From Propionicimonas sp. (lineage in GTDB: Bacteria; Actinomycetota; Actinomycetes; Propionibacteriales; Propionibacteriaceae), in contig VMSW01000007.1 of the NCBI GenBank assembly GCA_013791955.1, forward strand, positions 744,001 through 808,000: 64,000 bases of DNA, read 5' to 3'. Positions 55,791 to 64,000 of the stretch are shown here, one piece after another. The stretch's first letter is position 1; every line of letters begins with the position of its first letter. The notes beneath the pieces are model-generated. The model saw only the letters and a list, made by a program, of their open reading frames with translations. It searched no databases and was not told where the DNA came from. The position numbers and the translations under genes were made by a program.

Positions 55791-56405
55791 GTGTCCGCCA
55801 ACACTTACGTTACGCAGAGGCTCTGGCGTAGGACTCGCCAGGTCGTCGCTGGTATGGCCGGGATTCTCATCACGACCATCGGTGCGACGACCACGGCGCT
55901 GGCCGTCAGAGACCTCGGCGGCTTCGAGGTGTTCCAGGGGATCGGTCGGGTCGATCTGAAGGCCGCCCCGGCTGGCGTAGTCACACTCAGCGAACATGAC
56001 AGCGCTGCAGATGCCGCGCGGCTCAGTGACCAAGCCGTCACCGATGGACTGCAGCCGGGTGAGGCTGCCTACTTCGGCTACACCCTCGCCCTGGGTGCGC
56101 AAAGTGTCCCGGTAGCTGCGGTCACGATGGAGCCGTCCGCGGTGAGCGGCGACCGAAGTGCGCTGAGCTATGAGGTGCGCAAGGTTGCAGATGCCACCCA
56201 GTGCCGACGTGATTGGTCGGCAGGTGAAGTAGTCGTTGCGCCGCGAGCCTTCAGCGATCCAGCGTCGGAGTCTTTTGGCGTTACCCGGCTCGGTGCATCA
56301 CCCCGGCCGACGCAGCTCTGCATCAAGGTGTCGCTGGCGGACTCGGCCACCTCTGCACACACCGGTTCGGTCGCTTGGCGGTTCCTCGCCACTCCTGCTA
56401 CCTGA
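55791..56405 (+). CDS. Secreted protein, divergent SipW-substrate-like
   Basis: The 204-residue protein has a basic N-terminus and a hydrophobic segment (VVAGMAGILITTIGATTTALAV). The mature part is Ser/Thr/Ala-rich with two cysteines (TQCRRDW and LCIKVSL) and ends GSVAWRFLATPAT. Overall it resembles the neighbouring TasA/camelysin-like proteins, including a C-terminal TGSVAWRF block similar to their TGTASWVF, but its signal region is more divergent. GTG at 55791 has AGGAAG eight bases upstream and is preferred over GTG 55782. Its function is unknown, and an extracellular matrix role is inferred from neighbours. Confidence 0.7.
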   Translation: MSANTYVTQRLWRRTRQVVAGMAGILITTIGATTTALAVRDLGGFEVFQGIGRVDLKAAPAGVVTLSEHDSAADAARLSDQAVTDGLQPGEAAYFGYTLALGAQSVPVAAVTMEPSAVSGDRSALSYEVRKVADATQCRRDWSAGEVVVAPRAFSDPASESFGVTRLGASPRPTQLCIKVSLADSATSAHTGSVAWRFLATPAT

Positions 56406-56761
56406 TAGCGAAAACACAGTTCCAATCGCACGACATCGATGACAGCCGTCCCCTAATGGGTGACAGGAGTTAGTCGTCATGTCCCCTTTATGGGTGACAA
56501 ATGGGACGTTAAGTGGTCACTCTGGTGGGTGACAAAAGCAAAATACCTTTGGAGGTTGAAAACGGTGTTCTCTCTTTCCTGTGGTCGCTCAAGGCCCTCC
56601 GCACTAGGGGCGACGGCATGCATGTAGCCCGTAAGGGGGGATGATTGCGATGCTTGTTGTGCTTGTGGGGGCGGCATTAATCGCTTGTATTCCGGCGCAT
56701 TTATCGTTACTGTCAGTGCCACTCATCCAGCAAGTTAGGGACTTCTAGGAAAGGCACTGAC
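56406..56761. promoter_or_regulatory. 356-bp regulatory gap upstream of the first tasA-like gene
   Basis: Three repeat copies (56448-56534) occupy the first part. The middle contains a possible structured leader: GTCGC pairs with GCGAC, enclosing CCCT/AGGG (56584-56614). AGGAAAGG just before 56762 is the ribosome binding site. No protein-coding gene is supported here. A reverse-strand open frame over 56477-56722 has no codon-level or homology support. Confidence 0.55.
56448..56534 (+). repeat. Operator-like repeats, copies 2-4
   Basis: Three copies of an imperfect inverted repeat lie at 56448-56465 (GTCCCCTAATGGGTGACA), 56481-56499 (GTCCCCTTTATGGGTGACA) and 56516-56534 (GTCACTCTGGTGGGTGACA). 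The starts are 33 and 35 bases apart, close to three helical turns, so the copies face the same side of the DNA. The nearest gene is the tasA-like gene at 56762. Confidence 0.75.
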
Positions 56762-57373
56762 ATGACCTCCACCACCACCGCTGATCGGCGCGGTCGGCGG
56801 CGCAAGTTAGCCGCGATCTTGGCCGGCGGCTTGGTCGTTGGCGTCGGCACCATGGCCACCCTGGCGTCGTGGAACGACGCCGAGTACGCCTCGGGCAGCT
56901 TCACTGCGGGCAGGTTCAACCTGCTGGGCAGTGTCGATCAGTCCGCGTTCGGCGAGCACGCCTCCGCTGGTGCTGCCGCCGCATTGACCTTCACAGCACC
57001 GGTGACTGCCCTCACTCCAGGTGATGTTGTGTATGCCCCCTACGCGCTGCGCTTGGATGACACCACCACCAATGGCGGCACCGTCGCAGTCACCCCGGGC
57101 GCCAGTACCGGCACCGTGACCAACGTCACCTACACCTTGTTCACCACCGCGACTGCTGGCTGCTCGGCGGCCTCAACTCCAGTCACTACTGTGGTGGCCA
57201 ACGGTACGGACCTCGGCTCGGTTGGCACTCCGCTGACTTTCGCCGTGGCCAAGCCGGTACTTCCGTCGGCCGGGGCCATTACCTACCTGTGTTTCAAGGT
57301 AACTGCAGGCGCGGCCCTCGGGCAGGGGCAGACTGGTACTGCAAGCTGGGTGTTCACCGCCACCTCTAACTGA
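56762..57373 (+). CDS. TasA/camelysin-like surface protein, copy 1
   Basis: The 203-residue protein has a SipW-type signal: basic RRGRRRK, a hydrophobic stretch (AAILAGGLVVGVGTMATLA), then the SWNDAEYASGSFTAG motif characteristic of SipW-dependent substrates. The mature domain is Thr/Gly/Ala-rich with a single Cys pair and resembles fibre-forming TasA/camelysin proteins. Its C-terminal TGTASWVFTATSN is nearly identical to copy 2. ATG is preceded by AGGAAAGG. The neighbouring SipW-type peptidase is its likely processor. Confidence 0.82.
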   Translation: MTSTTTADRRGRRRKLAAILAGGLVVGVGTMATLASWNDAEYASGSFTAGRFNLLGSVDQSAFGEHASAGAAAALTFTAPVTALTPGDVVYAPYALRLDDTTTNGGTVAVTPGASTGTVTNVTYTLFTTATAGCSAASTPVTTVVANGTDLGSVGTPLTFAVAKPVLPSAGAITYLCFKVTAGAALGQGQTGTASWVFTATSN

Positions 57374-57386
57374 CAGTAATCGGGAT

Positions 57387-57411
57387 CCGGCCAGGGCTTG
57401 ACCCTGGCCGG
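57387..57411 (+). terminator. Hairpin between the tasA-like gene and the signal peptidase gene
   Basis: CCGGCCAGGG pairs with CCCTGGCCGG (10 bp) around CTTGA. There is no T-run, so it probably lowers rather than stops transcription into the downstream peptidase gene. Confidence 0.6.
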
Positions 57412-57435
57412 ACTTCCGCGGAAAGGACCAACCCC

Positions 57436-58137
57436 ATGTCCCGTACGCGAGGTTCCAGTAGGCCAGAAGGGCCGCGCGTGCGTCGGGCCCGACCGAGCTG
57501 GTGGCACCGAGTCAGTGAGAATCTGATCGATGTCGTGTTGTGGAGCCTCGGCGTGTTGGGCCTGCTTAGCCTCATTGCGGCCGGTGTGGCCCATTTCTGG
57601 GGGCTTTCGATCGTCCTGTTCTCCACTGGCTCAATGTCGCCCACCATCCCGGCTGGCGCGGCTGCGTTGGTGCAGCGCATACCGGCCAGCCAAATTATGG
57701 TCGGGGACGTGGTTACCGTCGAGCGTGCTGATGCGCTGCCGGTCACTCACCGGGTCACTTCGGTGCGTCCGGCCGAGACCCCGGGCGAATACGTCATCAC
57801 TATGCGTGGTGATGCCAACCCAGCTGAGGACGTCAACCCCTACCAGGTCCGCGAGGTGCGCCGCGTCCTGTATTCGGTGCCCGGGGTCGCAGCAGGTATC
57901 GCCAGGCTTCGCGATCCGCGGCTCATCGCCGGCATGACCCTGGTTGCCGGGGTCCTGGTTACCTGGGCCTTCTGGCCGCGGCGGGGCTCCGGTCCGACCC
58001 GCTTGGTCGAGGAGGATGCTGAGCCGACCGATGAAGCTGAGGGGCCCGTTGAGCCCATCGCTGCGCAGCCAGGCGAGGTTGTCATCGGCTCAGATTCAAC
58101 GATCGACCCTGAAGCCTCCGGCCCGGTTCCGAATTAG
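57436..58137 (+). CDS. sipW: SipW-type signal peptidase (Ser/His)
   Basis: The 233-residue protein has an N-terminal TM segment, catalytic S66 in STGSMSPTI, and H105 in PVTHRV where bacterial LepB enzymes carry Lys. GDANPAEDVNPY is the third box, and a second TM segment (LIAGMTLVAGVLVTWAFW) and an acidic C-terminal tail follow. This is the SipW/ER/archaeal class that processes TasA-like substrates in Bacillus. Its position between two TasA-like genes strongly supports that substrate assignment. A start with GGAAAGGA is at 57436. The enzyme contrasts with the Ser/Lys LepB at 23676. Confidence 0.86.
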   Translation: MSRTRGSSRPEGPRVRRARPSWWHRVSENLIDVVLWSLGVLGLLSLIAAGVAHFWGLSIVLFSTGSMSPTIPAGAAALVQRIPASQIMVGDVVTVERADALPVTHRVTSVRPAETPGEYVITMRGDANPAEDVNPYQVREVRRVLYSVPGVAAGIARLRDPRLIAGMTLVAGVLVTWAFWPRRGSGPTRLVEEDAEPTDEAEGPVEPIAAQPGEVVIGSDSTIDPEASGPVPN

Positions 58138-58461
58138 GGGTGGGGCGTCCCCATTTGGGGGACAAAGGGAACGGAAAAAGTCTCACGATAGAGAACGTCG
58201 TTCGCGCCATTTCTGATGATGTCCCCAATAAGGGTGACAATGGTGAAACGCGTGCCTGAGATCCCTTTGTGGGGGCCAGGATCGTGCCGGTCGCTCATAG
58301 GGGTGACAAGGGGGGATGCGTTCCAGGACGTGCTTTAACCAGGATTAACGTTCCGGGGTTCGAAGGCCATCTGGATCACCGGTGGCGTTGCACTATTTGC
58401 GTAGTCGTGAGTGACTATTACCGGTGTACTTATCTGACAAAAACTAGTGGAAGGCCTTCAA
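58138..58461. promoter_or_regulatory. 324-bp regulatory gap upstream of the second tasA-like gene
   Basis: Copies 5-8 of the operator-like repeat lie in the first half (58147-58308). The second half is AT-richer, with no convincing promoter. GGAAGG seven bases before GTG 58462 is the ribosome binding site. No gene was found. Confidence 0.55.
58147..58308 (+). repeat. Operator-like repeats, copies 5-8
   Basis: Copies are GTCCCCATTTGGGGGACA (58147-58164), GTCCCCAATAAGGGTGACA (58221-58239), a degenerate GATCCCTTTGTGGGGGCCA (58260-58278), and GTCGCTCATAGGGGTGACA (58290-58308). The last three start 39 and 30 bases apart. They lie between the sipW-type gene and the second tasA-like gene. Confidence 0.7.
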
Positions 58462-59079
58462 GTGGCTCTCACCCAATCCAATGAGGACGGCCGCGGCAAG
58501 CGCCGCAAGGTGGCCGCGATCCTGGCCGGCGGCTTGGTCGTCGGCGTCGGCACGATGGCGACCCTGGCGTCCTGGAATGATGCCGAGTACGCCTCCGGCA
58601 GCTTCACTGCAGGCAAGTTCAATCTGCAGGGCAGCATCGATCAGGCCGCGTTCACCGAACATGCGACTGCCGGCGCGGCGGCCGCACTGACGTTCAGCGC
58701 TCCGGTCACGGCGATGACTCCGACTGACACCGTCTATTCCGGCTACGCGCTGCGCTTGGACAAGACCTCGTCCAACGCTGGCACCGTAGTGGTGACGGCT
58801 GGTAGCAGCGTCGGCACGGTGACTGACGTCACCTACACCCTGTTTACCACCGCGACTGCAGGCTGCTCGGCGGCTTCGACCCCGGTCACCACAGTTGTCC
58901 CCAATGGCACCGCACTCGGTTCGGTCGGGTCTGCGACCAGCTTCGCGGTTGCCAAGCCGGCGAACACCACCACCGATGGTGTCCCGACCTACCTCTGCTT
59001 CAAGGTGACCGCTGGTGCGGGCCTCACGCAGGGCCAGACCGGGACTGCCAACTGGGTGTTCACCGCTACTTCCAACTAA
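58462..59079 (+). CDS. TasA/camelysin-like surface protein, copy 2
   Basis: This 205-residue protein is a close paralog of the 56762 product. It shares the signal segment AAILAGGLVVGVGTMATLA, the SWNDAEYASGSFTAG motif, and the closing TGTANWVFTATSN. GTG at 58462 has GGAAGG seven bases upstream. A GTG at 58447 would place that site inside the gene. Like its paralog it should be exported and cleaved by the SipW-type enzyme encoded just upstream, then form an extracellular fibre or surface coat. Filament formation itself is inference. Confidence 0.82.
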   Translation: MALTQSNEDGRGKRRKVAAILAGGLVVGVGTMATLASWNDAEYASGSFTAGKFNLQGSIDQAAFTEHATAGAAAALTFSAPVTAMTPTDTVYSGYALRLDKTSSNAGTVVVTAGSSVGTVTDVTYTLFTTATAGCSAASTPVTTVVPNGTALGSVGSATSFAVAKPANTTTDGVPTYLCFKVTAGAGLTQGQTGTANWVFTATSN

Positions 59080-59096
59080 TCCGCAACTCTGCCGGG

Positions 59097-59137
59097 AACC
59101 CGGCCAGGAAACGCCCACCGGGTGACCTGGCCGGGTT
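59097..59137 (+). terminator. Terminator-like hairpin after the second tasA-like gene
   Basis: AACCCGGCCAGG pairs with CCTGGCCGGGTT (12 bp) around a 17-base loop, followed by ACTG. It resembles the hairpin after copy 1 and may limit read-through into the downstream RCC1-type gene. Confidence 0.6.
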
Positions 59138-59161
59138 ACTGTCAGATTCGGAGGTCAGAAG

Positions 59162-59353
59162 ATGCTTGAAACTTCCCTGAGTGTTGCGGCAGTCGCCTCA
59201 TCCGATGAGTGCCAGCTGTCGGGTTTGAGGCGCCCGCACGCACAGGGATCGCAAGCGACCGGGGCCGGATTGCTAGCTGGTGCCGGTTGGATGATCGCGG
59301 GCGAGCCTGTTACTGGGTTCGATACGTGGTCGAGCCGGGAGGTAGTGCAGTGA
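59162..59353 (+). CDS. 63-residue hypothetical protein upstream of the RCC1-type gene
   Basis: The open frame has GGAGG seven bases before its ATG and ends in TGA that overlaps the GTG of the next gene (GTGA), as expected for translational coupling. The predicted peptide has no recognised domain and a low-complexity, Ala/Ser/Gly-rich composition. It may be a real small protein, a leader peptide that couples translation of the large gene, or a non-coding frame. Confidence 0.42.
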   Translation: MLETSLSVAAVASSDECQLSGLRRPHAQGSQATGAGLLAGAGWMIAGEPVTGFDTWSSREVVQ

Positions 59354-62300
59354 AGAGGGGTCTGCACTACCACCCGGCGTCACCAAGGGGACGCCGCCGA
59401 GTACTGGCGTTCGGGATGGGCATGCTGGCCGCCATGTCACTGGTGTGGCAACAGCAGGCCACCTTGGCCAGCTTCGTGGATGCCGAGCATGGCAAGGGCA
59501 CCTTCAGTGCAGACACCCTGAGTGCCATTACGCCGACGCTGACGCCCAGCTACGGCAGGATCGCAGCCTCCTGGAGCGCTGATGCGCCAACCGACCCTTG
59601 GGCCACCCCGCAATACACTCTGGACTGGTCGCCGAATGTGGGCGGGCTGGGCTCCAGTGAGCTCTACAGCGGAACCGGGACCAGCGCCAATCTGACTACT
59701 GGCACCGCGACCCAGAGCAGCACTGCGCTGCTTTTCACCGATGTGGCCGCCGGTGGCACTCATGCCTGCGGCGTGTCGCAGGGTGCCGTCTACTGCTGGG
59801 GCACTAGCACGGTGGGTGCCCTAGGTCTCGGCACGGGTACCACCGGCACCAACGTTCCCCTGCGAGTGAATGGCGGGACGCTGGGCACCAAGACCGTGGT
59901 GCAGGTGACCGCCGGCACTGGTCACACCTGCGTACGAACCAGCGACGCCAGGGCCTATTGCTGGGGGGCTGGCGCCAGTGGCCGGCTGGGCAGCGGCACC
60001 ACTGCCAATCAGTTCCTGCCGGTGACGGTCTCCACGCTCGCCGACGTGACCGACATCGCGGGCGGCACCACCCACACCTGCGCGGTGAACGGTGGCGCGG
60101 CCTACTGCTGGGGCCTCAACGGCAATGGCCAACTCGGCGACAACTCGTACACCACTCGCACCACGCCGGTACCGGTCTACACCTCCGGCATCTTCGGTGG
60201 GCGGACGGTTAGTGCGGTGTCAGCTGGCGGAACGCACAGTTGCGCCGTCGCTGATGGTCGGGCCTTCTGTTGGGGATACAACGGCAACGGACGCTTGGGC
60301 AACAGTTCGTACGCGCAGTCGGTGATTCCGGTCGCCGTATCCACCGCGACGCTGCTGGCTGGACGTACGGTCACGAAGATCAGTGCGGGGACCTCCCATA
60401 GCTGTGCTGTGGCCGACGGAAAGGCCTTCTGCTGGGGGCTCAACACCAACGGACGCCTCGGCGACAGCTCGGCTACTACCAGGACCGTCCCAGTCGCGGT
60501 GACCACAACTGTGATGTCTGGAGCTGTTGAAACCATCAGTGCTGGCTACGCCCACACTTGTGCAGTCGCCGCTGGTGGTGCCTACTGTTGGGGTCTGGGT
60601 ACCAGTGGCCAACTCGGCAGCGCCGCCTCGGCCAGTTCGACGGTGCCGGTGAAGGCGGCGGGCACACTCAGCTCACGAACGGTCACGACCGTGTCAGCTG
60701 GCACCAACTTTTCCTGCGCCACCGGTAACACCCCGGCCGCTTGTTGGGGACTGGGCACCAGTCGCCAAATCGGCGATGGCGCTTCGACGACCAGGAACGC
60801 GCCTGTTGACGTCCTGCTGAATGGGAGCACCTGTCCGGATGGGTCGGTGCGGGTGGCGAGCGACTGTTCGCTGGCCGAGGGCACCAACTACTACCTCCGG
60901 CTTGGCTACAGCATCGGTTCGTGGACGGCCCCGGACAGTGCCTGGATAAGGGGAACGACCCAAACCCGCGACGGCGTTGACCCGAGCCTAGATTCGCGCA
61001 CCACCACGTCCGTCACACTGCAATGGGACGCGGCGCCCGAGCCGGAAGACTCGTTTGCGGAGTACACCGTGAAGCGTTCGACCAGCGCGAGCGGCTCGAG
61101 CCCGACGACCCTGGCCATCACTCCGAGTCTCGGAGCGACCGATCGGGGTGGTCTACCCACCAGCCGCACCTACACCAAGATTTCGGTCGGCACCGGGCAC
61201 GCCTGCGGGATTCTGGACGGCGATCTCTACTGCTGGGGGCTGAATACCAGCGGGCAGCTTGGCCTCGGCGACCTGGTCGAGCGGAATGCCCCGACGAGGG
61301 TGCCCGGGCTTTCTGGCACGGTCACCGATGTATCGGCCGGCGCTACCCATACCTGCGCGGTGGCAAGCGGAGTTGTCTACTGCTGGGGCCTCAACACCTA
61401 CGGGCAACTCGGCGACAACAGCACCACCACGCGCACCAGCCCGGTATCGGTGTCGAATCAAACCGGCTACACCGTGCTTCAGGTCAGCGCTGGCACCTCC
61501 CACAGCTGTGCAATCACCCAGGGCGGTGAGTCTTGGTGCTGGGGCCGCAACAACTCCGGTCAGCTCGGCAACGGTGGCACCACCAACAGCAGCGTGCCGG
61601 TAGGCCCGCACACGGGTGCCATTCCGGCTGGTCAGGTAGTTGAGATCAGCGCTGGCGGTTCGCATACCTGTGCAGTTGCGGCGTCGCGCGCCTATTGCTG
61701 GGGTCTGGGTACCTCTGGCCAGTTGGGTGCCGCGGGATCCTCTTACACCCCGATTGCCGTCAACACCGGCTACGCCATGGGTACCAACGCGGTCACCGAA
61801 ATCAGCGCCGGCAATGTCCATACCTGTGCGATCGCGGCTAGTCGGGCCTACTGCTGGGGTTCGGACAACAAAGGCCAGGTGGGCAACGGCGCGGCGGGCT
61901 CCAGTTGGAATACCTCCGCGGTGACCACAACTTTGATGTCGGGGACGGTGACCTCGATTTCGAGTGGCACCGAAACCACCTGTGCCACGGCTTCGAGCAA
62001 GAACTACTGCTGGGGTGAGGGCAGTTCGGGCCAGCTAGGCAACACTGCTTCCGCTGATGCGACTTCGCCAGTCGCGGTTTCCGCTCAAGGTGCGCTAGCT
62101 GGCATGACCGCCAGTGATGTCGCGACCGGCGCCACCCACAGCTGTGGGTTGCTCGACGGCCGCCCGTACTGCTGGGGGCGGGGCGAGAACGGGCGCTTGG
62201 GTAACCGTGAGGTTGTGGCTGCGACTTTCAACTACCCACAGCAGACTCCGCCGGACGCGCTGTGCGCAGTCGGCGCGACCCCAATGGGCGATGGCTCCTG

Positions 62301-62400
62301 CAGCCTGGCGCCTAGTACCACCTACTACTACCGGGTCTCCTACACCTTGGACGGTGGCCCGGCGCGAACCGGTAGCTGGGTGGGAATCAGCACTAGCTAG
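59350..62400 (+). CDS. Large secreted RCC1-repeat protein with SipW-type signal
   Basis: The 1016-residue protein has a signal region resembling the TasA-like paralogs (hydrophobic [15 protein letters not shown], then [20 protein letters not shown]). Fourteen RCC1-type blades follow. Blades 1-7 run from about residue 134 to 480 and blades 8-14 from about residue 610 to 960. Each has a C...YCWG-type Cys pair and a GxLG turn. A linker with [18 protein letters not shown] separates the two propellers and a related [16 protein letters not shown] block ends the protein. GTG at 59350 has GGGAGG seven bases upstream and is preferred to the in-frame 59209 start. Its 3' end overlaps hemL by eight bases, in convergence. 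Confidence 0.82.
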   Translation: MKRGLHYHPASPRGRRRVLAFGMGMLAAMSLVWQQQATLASFVDAEHGKGTFSADTLSAITPTLTPSYGRIAASWSADAPTDPWATPQYTLDWSPNVGGLGSSELYSGTGTSANLTTGTATQSSTALLFTDVAAGGTHACGVSQGAVYCWGTSTVGALGLGTGTTGTNVPLRVNGGTLGTKTVVQVTAGTGHTCVRTSDARAYCWGAGASGRLGSGTTANQFLPVTVSTLADVTDIAGGTTHTCAVNGGAAYCWGLNGNGQLGDNSYTTRTTPVPVYTSGIFGGRTVSAVSAGGTHSCAVADGRAFCWGYNGNGRLGNSSYAQSVIPVAVSTATLLAGRTVTKISAGTSHSCAVADGKAFCWGLNTNGRLGDSSATTRTVPVAVTTTVMSGAVETISAGYAHTCAVAAGGAYCWGLGTSGQLGSAASASSTVPVKAAGTLSSRTVTTVSAGTNFSCATGNTPAACWGLGTSRQIGDGASTTRNAPVDVLLNGSTCPDGSVRVASDCSLAEGTNYYLRLGYSIGSWTAPDSAWIRGTTQTRDGVDPSLDSRTTTSVTLQWDAAPEPEDSFAEYTVKRSTSASGSSPTTLAITPSLGATDRGGLPTSRTYTKISVGTGHACGILDGDLYCWGLNTSGQLGLGDLVERNAPTRVPGLSGTVTDVSAGATHTCAVASGVVYCWGLNTYGQLGDNSTTTRTSPVSVSNQTGYTVLQVSAGTSHSCAITQGGESWCWGRNNSGQLGNGGTTNSSVPVGPHTGAIPAGQVVEISAGGSHTCAVAASRAYCWGLGTSGQLGAAGSSYTPIAVNTGYAMGTNAVTEISAGNVHTCAIAASRAYCWGSDNKGQVGNGAAGSSWNTSAVTTTLMSGTVTSISSGTETTCATASSKNYCWGEGSSGQLGNTASADATSPVAVSAQGALAGMTASDVATGATHSCGLLDGRPYCWGRGENGRLGNREVVAATFNYPQQTPPDALCAVGATPMGDGSCSLAPSTTYYYRVSYTLDGGPARTGSWVGISTS

Positions 62401-63688
62401 CACTGGCGGCGGCCCGAGCCGCTGCTGGTAGCGCGGCAACCGCCCGCTCGATCACCGACTCGTCGTGGGCTGCCGAGACGAACCAGGCCTCAAAAGCTGA
62501 TGGCGGCAGGGCTACTCCCGCGCTTAGCATCGCGTGGAAGAACGCTCGGTAGGGCGACACCTGCTGGGTTTGGGCCTCGGCGTAGTTACGCACCGGGGTG
62601 TCCAGGCCCCAAAACACTGAAAACAGCGATCCCGCTCGCTGCAGCCGGTGGGACACACCAGCTTCGGTGAGTGCTGCGGTGACCGCTGCAGCCAGCGCAG
62701 CCGCAGCAGCGTCCACCCGGTCGTAGACGCCAGCATCGGCCAGCCTCAACGTGGCAATGCCAGCTGCAGTCGCCAACGGGTTACCAGACAGGGTGCCAGC
62801 CTGGTAGACCGGCCCGAGCGGAGCGAGCAGCTCCATGATTTCGGCCCGGCCGCCGATCGCGGCCAACGGCATTCCACCGCCAACCACCTTGCCGAAGGTG
62901 AACAGATCCGGAGCCACCTTTCGGCCCTCGTAGCCCCACCAGCCGGACGCTGAAACCCGGAAGCCGACCAGCACCTCGTCATAGATGAGCAGCGCGCCGT
63001 GCGCGGTGGTCAACTCGCGCAGCAGTTCGTTGAAGCCCGGCTCAGGTGGCACGATGCCCATATTCGCCGCGGCCGGCTCAGTGATAACTGCCGCAATCTG
63101 ATCGCCCCGCTCGGCGAACAACGCGCGAATGGCTGCAAAGTCATTGAACGGCACCACCAGGGTCTGTGCAGCGATGGCCGCTGGCACGCCCGCAGACCCC
63201 GGCAAACTGGCAGTGGCGAGCCCCGAACCAGCGGCGACCAACAATCCGTCGGAGTGGCCGTGATAGCAGCCGGCGAACTTCACCAGGAGATCGCGCCCAG
63301 TTGCGCCCCGGGCCAGCCGGATCGCGGTCATGGTGGCTTCAGTGCCGGTGGAAACCAGCCGCACCCGCTCGGCGAGCGGCACTCTGGCCCGGACCAGCTC
63401 GGCCAGTTCAGCCTCGGCCACCGTCGGGGCGCCGAAGGATAGGCCCTTGGCTGCGGCCGCCTGCACGGCGGCGACCACCTCAGGGTGGGCATGGCCGAGC
63501 AGCGCCGGGCCCCAGGAGCCGACCAGATCGAGGTATTCGCGTCCATCAACGTCATAGACAAAGGCTCCGCGGGCGTGATCGATGAAGCGTGGCGTGCCGC
63601 CCACCGAGCCGAACGCCCGGACGGGGGAGTCGACACCGCCAGGAATGACTCGCTGAGCGCGGTCGAAGGCCGCCTCGTTGCCGCTCAT
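62393..63688 (-). CDS. hemL: Glutamate-1-semialdehyde 2,1-aminomutase
   Basis: HemL converts glutamate-1-semialdehyde to 5-aminolevulinate with PLP, in the C5 pathway of heme/tetrapyrrole synthesis. The 431-residue protein has [12 protein letters not shown] at the start, [11 protein letters not shown] near the cofactor, and [14 protein letters not shown] with the PLP-binding Lys. ATG at 63688 overlaps the stop of hemB (ATGA), so translation is coupled. A GTG at 63697 is an alternative. Confidence 0.94.
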   Translation of the reverse strand: MSGNEAAFDRAQRVIPGGVDSPVRAFGSVGGTPRFIDHARGAFVYDVDGREYLDLVGSWGPALLGHAHPEVVAAVQAAAAKGLSFGAPTVAEAELAELVRARVPLAERVRLVSTGTEATMTAIRLARGATGRDLLVKFAGCYHGHSDGLLVAAGSGLATASLPGSAGVPAAIAAQTLVVPFNDFAAIRALFAERGDQIAAVITEPAAANMGIVPPEPGFNELLRELTTAHGALLIYDEVLVGFRVSASGWWGYEGRKVAPDLFTFGKVVGGGMPLAAIGGRAEIMELLAPLGPVYQAGTLSGNPLATAAGIATLRLADAGVYDRVDAAAAALAAAVTAALTEAGVSHRLQRAGSLFSVFWGLDTPVRNYAEAQTQQVSPYRAFFHAMLSAGVALPPSAFEAWFVSAAHDESVIERAVAALPAAARAAASAS

Positions 63689-64000
63689 CGCAGCCACCCG
63701 GCCAACTCCAGGGCAGCATAGGTGAGCACGATGTCAGCACCGGCGCGGACGATGCAGGTGACGGATTCGGTCAGGGCTGCCTGCCGATCGATCCAACCTC
63801 GCTCAGCGGCGGCGGCGATCATCGCGTACTCGCCGGAGACCTGGTAGGCCGCAACCGGCACCTGACTGGCCTGAGCGACCTCGGCCAGCACGTCGAGGTA
63901 ATGCCCGGCAGGCTTCACCATCACGATGTCAGCGCCCTCGAACTCGTCCAGGCTGGCCTCCAGGCGCCCCTCTCGACGGTTGGCCGGATCCTGCTGGTAG
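63685..64000 (-). CDS. hemB: Porphobilinogen synthase, C-terminal part (5' end outside window)
   Basis: This is the last 104 codons of HemB (delta-aminolevulinate dehydratase), which condenses two 5-aminolevulinate molecules to porphobilinogen. The block [19 protein letters not shown], then [20 protein letters not shown] and [21 protein letters not shown], contains the conserved Lys-adjacent and C-terminal motifs of the family. The gene begins beyond base 64000. Its stop overlaps hemL, so hemB-hemL form an operon, as is common in actinobacteria. Confidence 0.93.
   Translation of the reverse strand, partial: YQQDPANRREGRLEASLDEFEGADIVMVKPAGHYLDVLAEVAQASQVPVAAYQVSGEYAMIAAAAERGWIDRQAALTESVTCIVRAGADIVLTYAALELAGWLR

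Noticed and set aside
56477-56722. A reverse-strand open frame of 81 codons in the tasA upstream region
   Set aside because: It runs over the three operator-like repeats and the leader, has no ribosome binding site, and the peptide shows no domain.
1-64000. CRISPR arrays, insertion sequences or prophage genes
   Set aside because: No regularly spaced direct repeats, transposases, integrases or phage structural genes were seen. The only repeat family is the operator-like motif near 55500-58308.

Overview
The window is a 64-kb chromosomal segment of a high-GC Gram-positive bacterium (Actinomycetota). The evidence is the GC-rich codon use with many GTG and TTG starts, a mycothiol ligase gene (mshC), a SepIVA-like protein beside coaD, a DUF2469 gene after rnhB, and the conserved order recG-rsmD-coaD ... 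rpmF-rnc-mutM ... smc ... ftsY ... ffh ... rpsP-khpA-rimM-trmD ... rplS-lepB-rnhB-yraN-comM-dprA. Gene order and the single-membrane-subunit succinate dehydrogenase suggest a member of Propionibacteriales. That placement is an inference, not a demonstration.

Layout. Bases 1-12516 hold housekeeping genes for DNA repair, CoA synthesis, division, ribosome and SRP function. Bases 12675-16449 hold an ECF-type sigma factor that overlaps a membrane-anchored beta-propeller protein, then an amidohydrolase. Bases 16676-28546 hold ribosomal protein, RNA-modification, sdhCAB, signal peptidase and DNA-uptake genes. Bases 28991-36209 hold a compact seven-gene operon: a TusA-like sulfur carrier, an MvhD/FrhD-like subunit, a DsrE2-like protein, an HdrA/QmoA-like flavoprotein with a whole GltD-like module inserted, a second HdrA/QmoB-like flavoprotein, a small putative winged-helix protein, and a QmoC-like HdrC/cytochrome-b fusion. 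Bases 36268-51762 hold a UvrA-like ABC ATPase, catalase, tRNA-Leu(GAG), a peptidase and methyltransferase pair, a membrane protein of unknown function, uppP, mshC, hisEG and infC-rpmI-rplT-trmH. pheST follow. Bases 55791-62400 hold a surface-protein cluster: a divergent SipW-substrate-like protein, two TasA/camelysin-like paralogs flanking their own SipW-type signal peptidase, and a 1016-residue secreted protein with 14 RCC1-type blades. The window closes with hemL and the 3' part of hemB on the reverse strand.

Two regions stand out. The first is the sulfur-carrier/Qmo-like operon. Its parts resemble the electron-transfer module of sulfate reducers (QmoABC) combined with the TusA/DsrE sulfur-relay proteins of sulfur oxidisers. 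No aprAB, dsrAB, sat or HdrB partner is visible nearby, and a pyridine-nucleotide-dehydrogenase-like domain is fused in, so it may be an undescribed sulfur-linked link between NAD(P)H and the menaquinone pool. The second is the SipW/TasA/RCC1 cluster. Its three largest intergenic gaps carry eight copies of a roughly 19-bp imperfect inverted repeat (consensus GTCCCCNNNNNGGGTGACA) that looks like the operator of an unidentified regulator.

Everything here was read by eye. Family assignments rest on recognisable motifs, and no database search was run.
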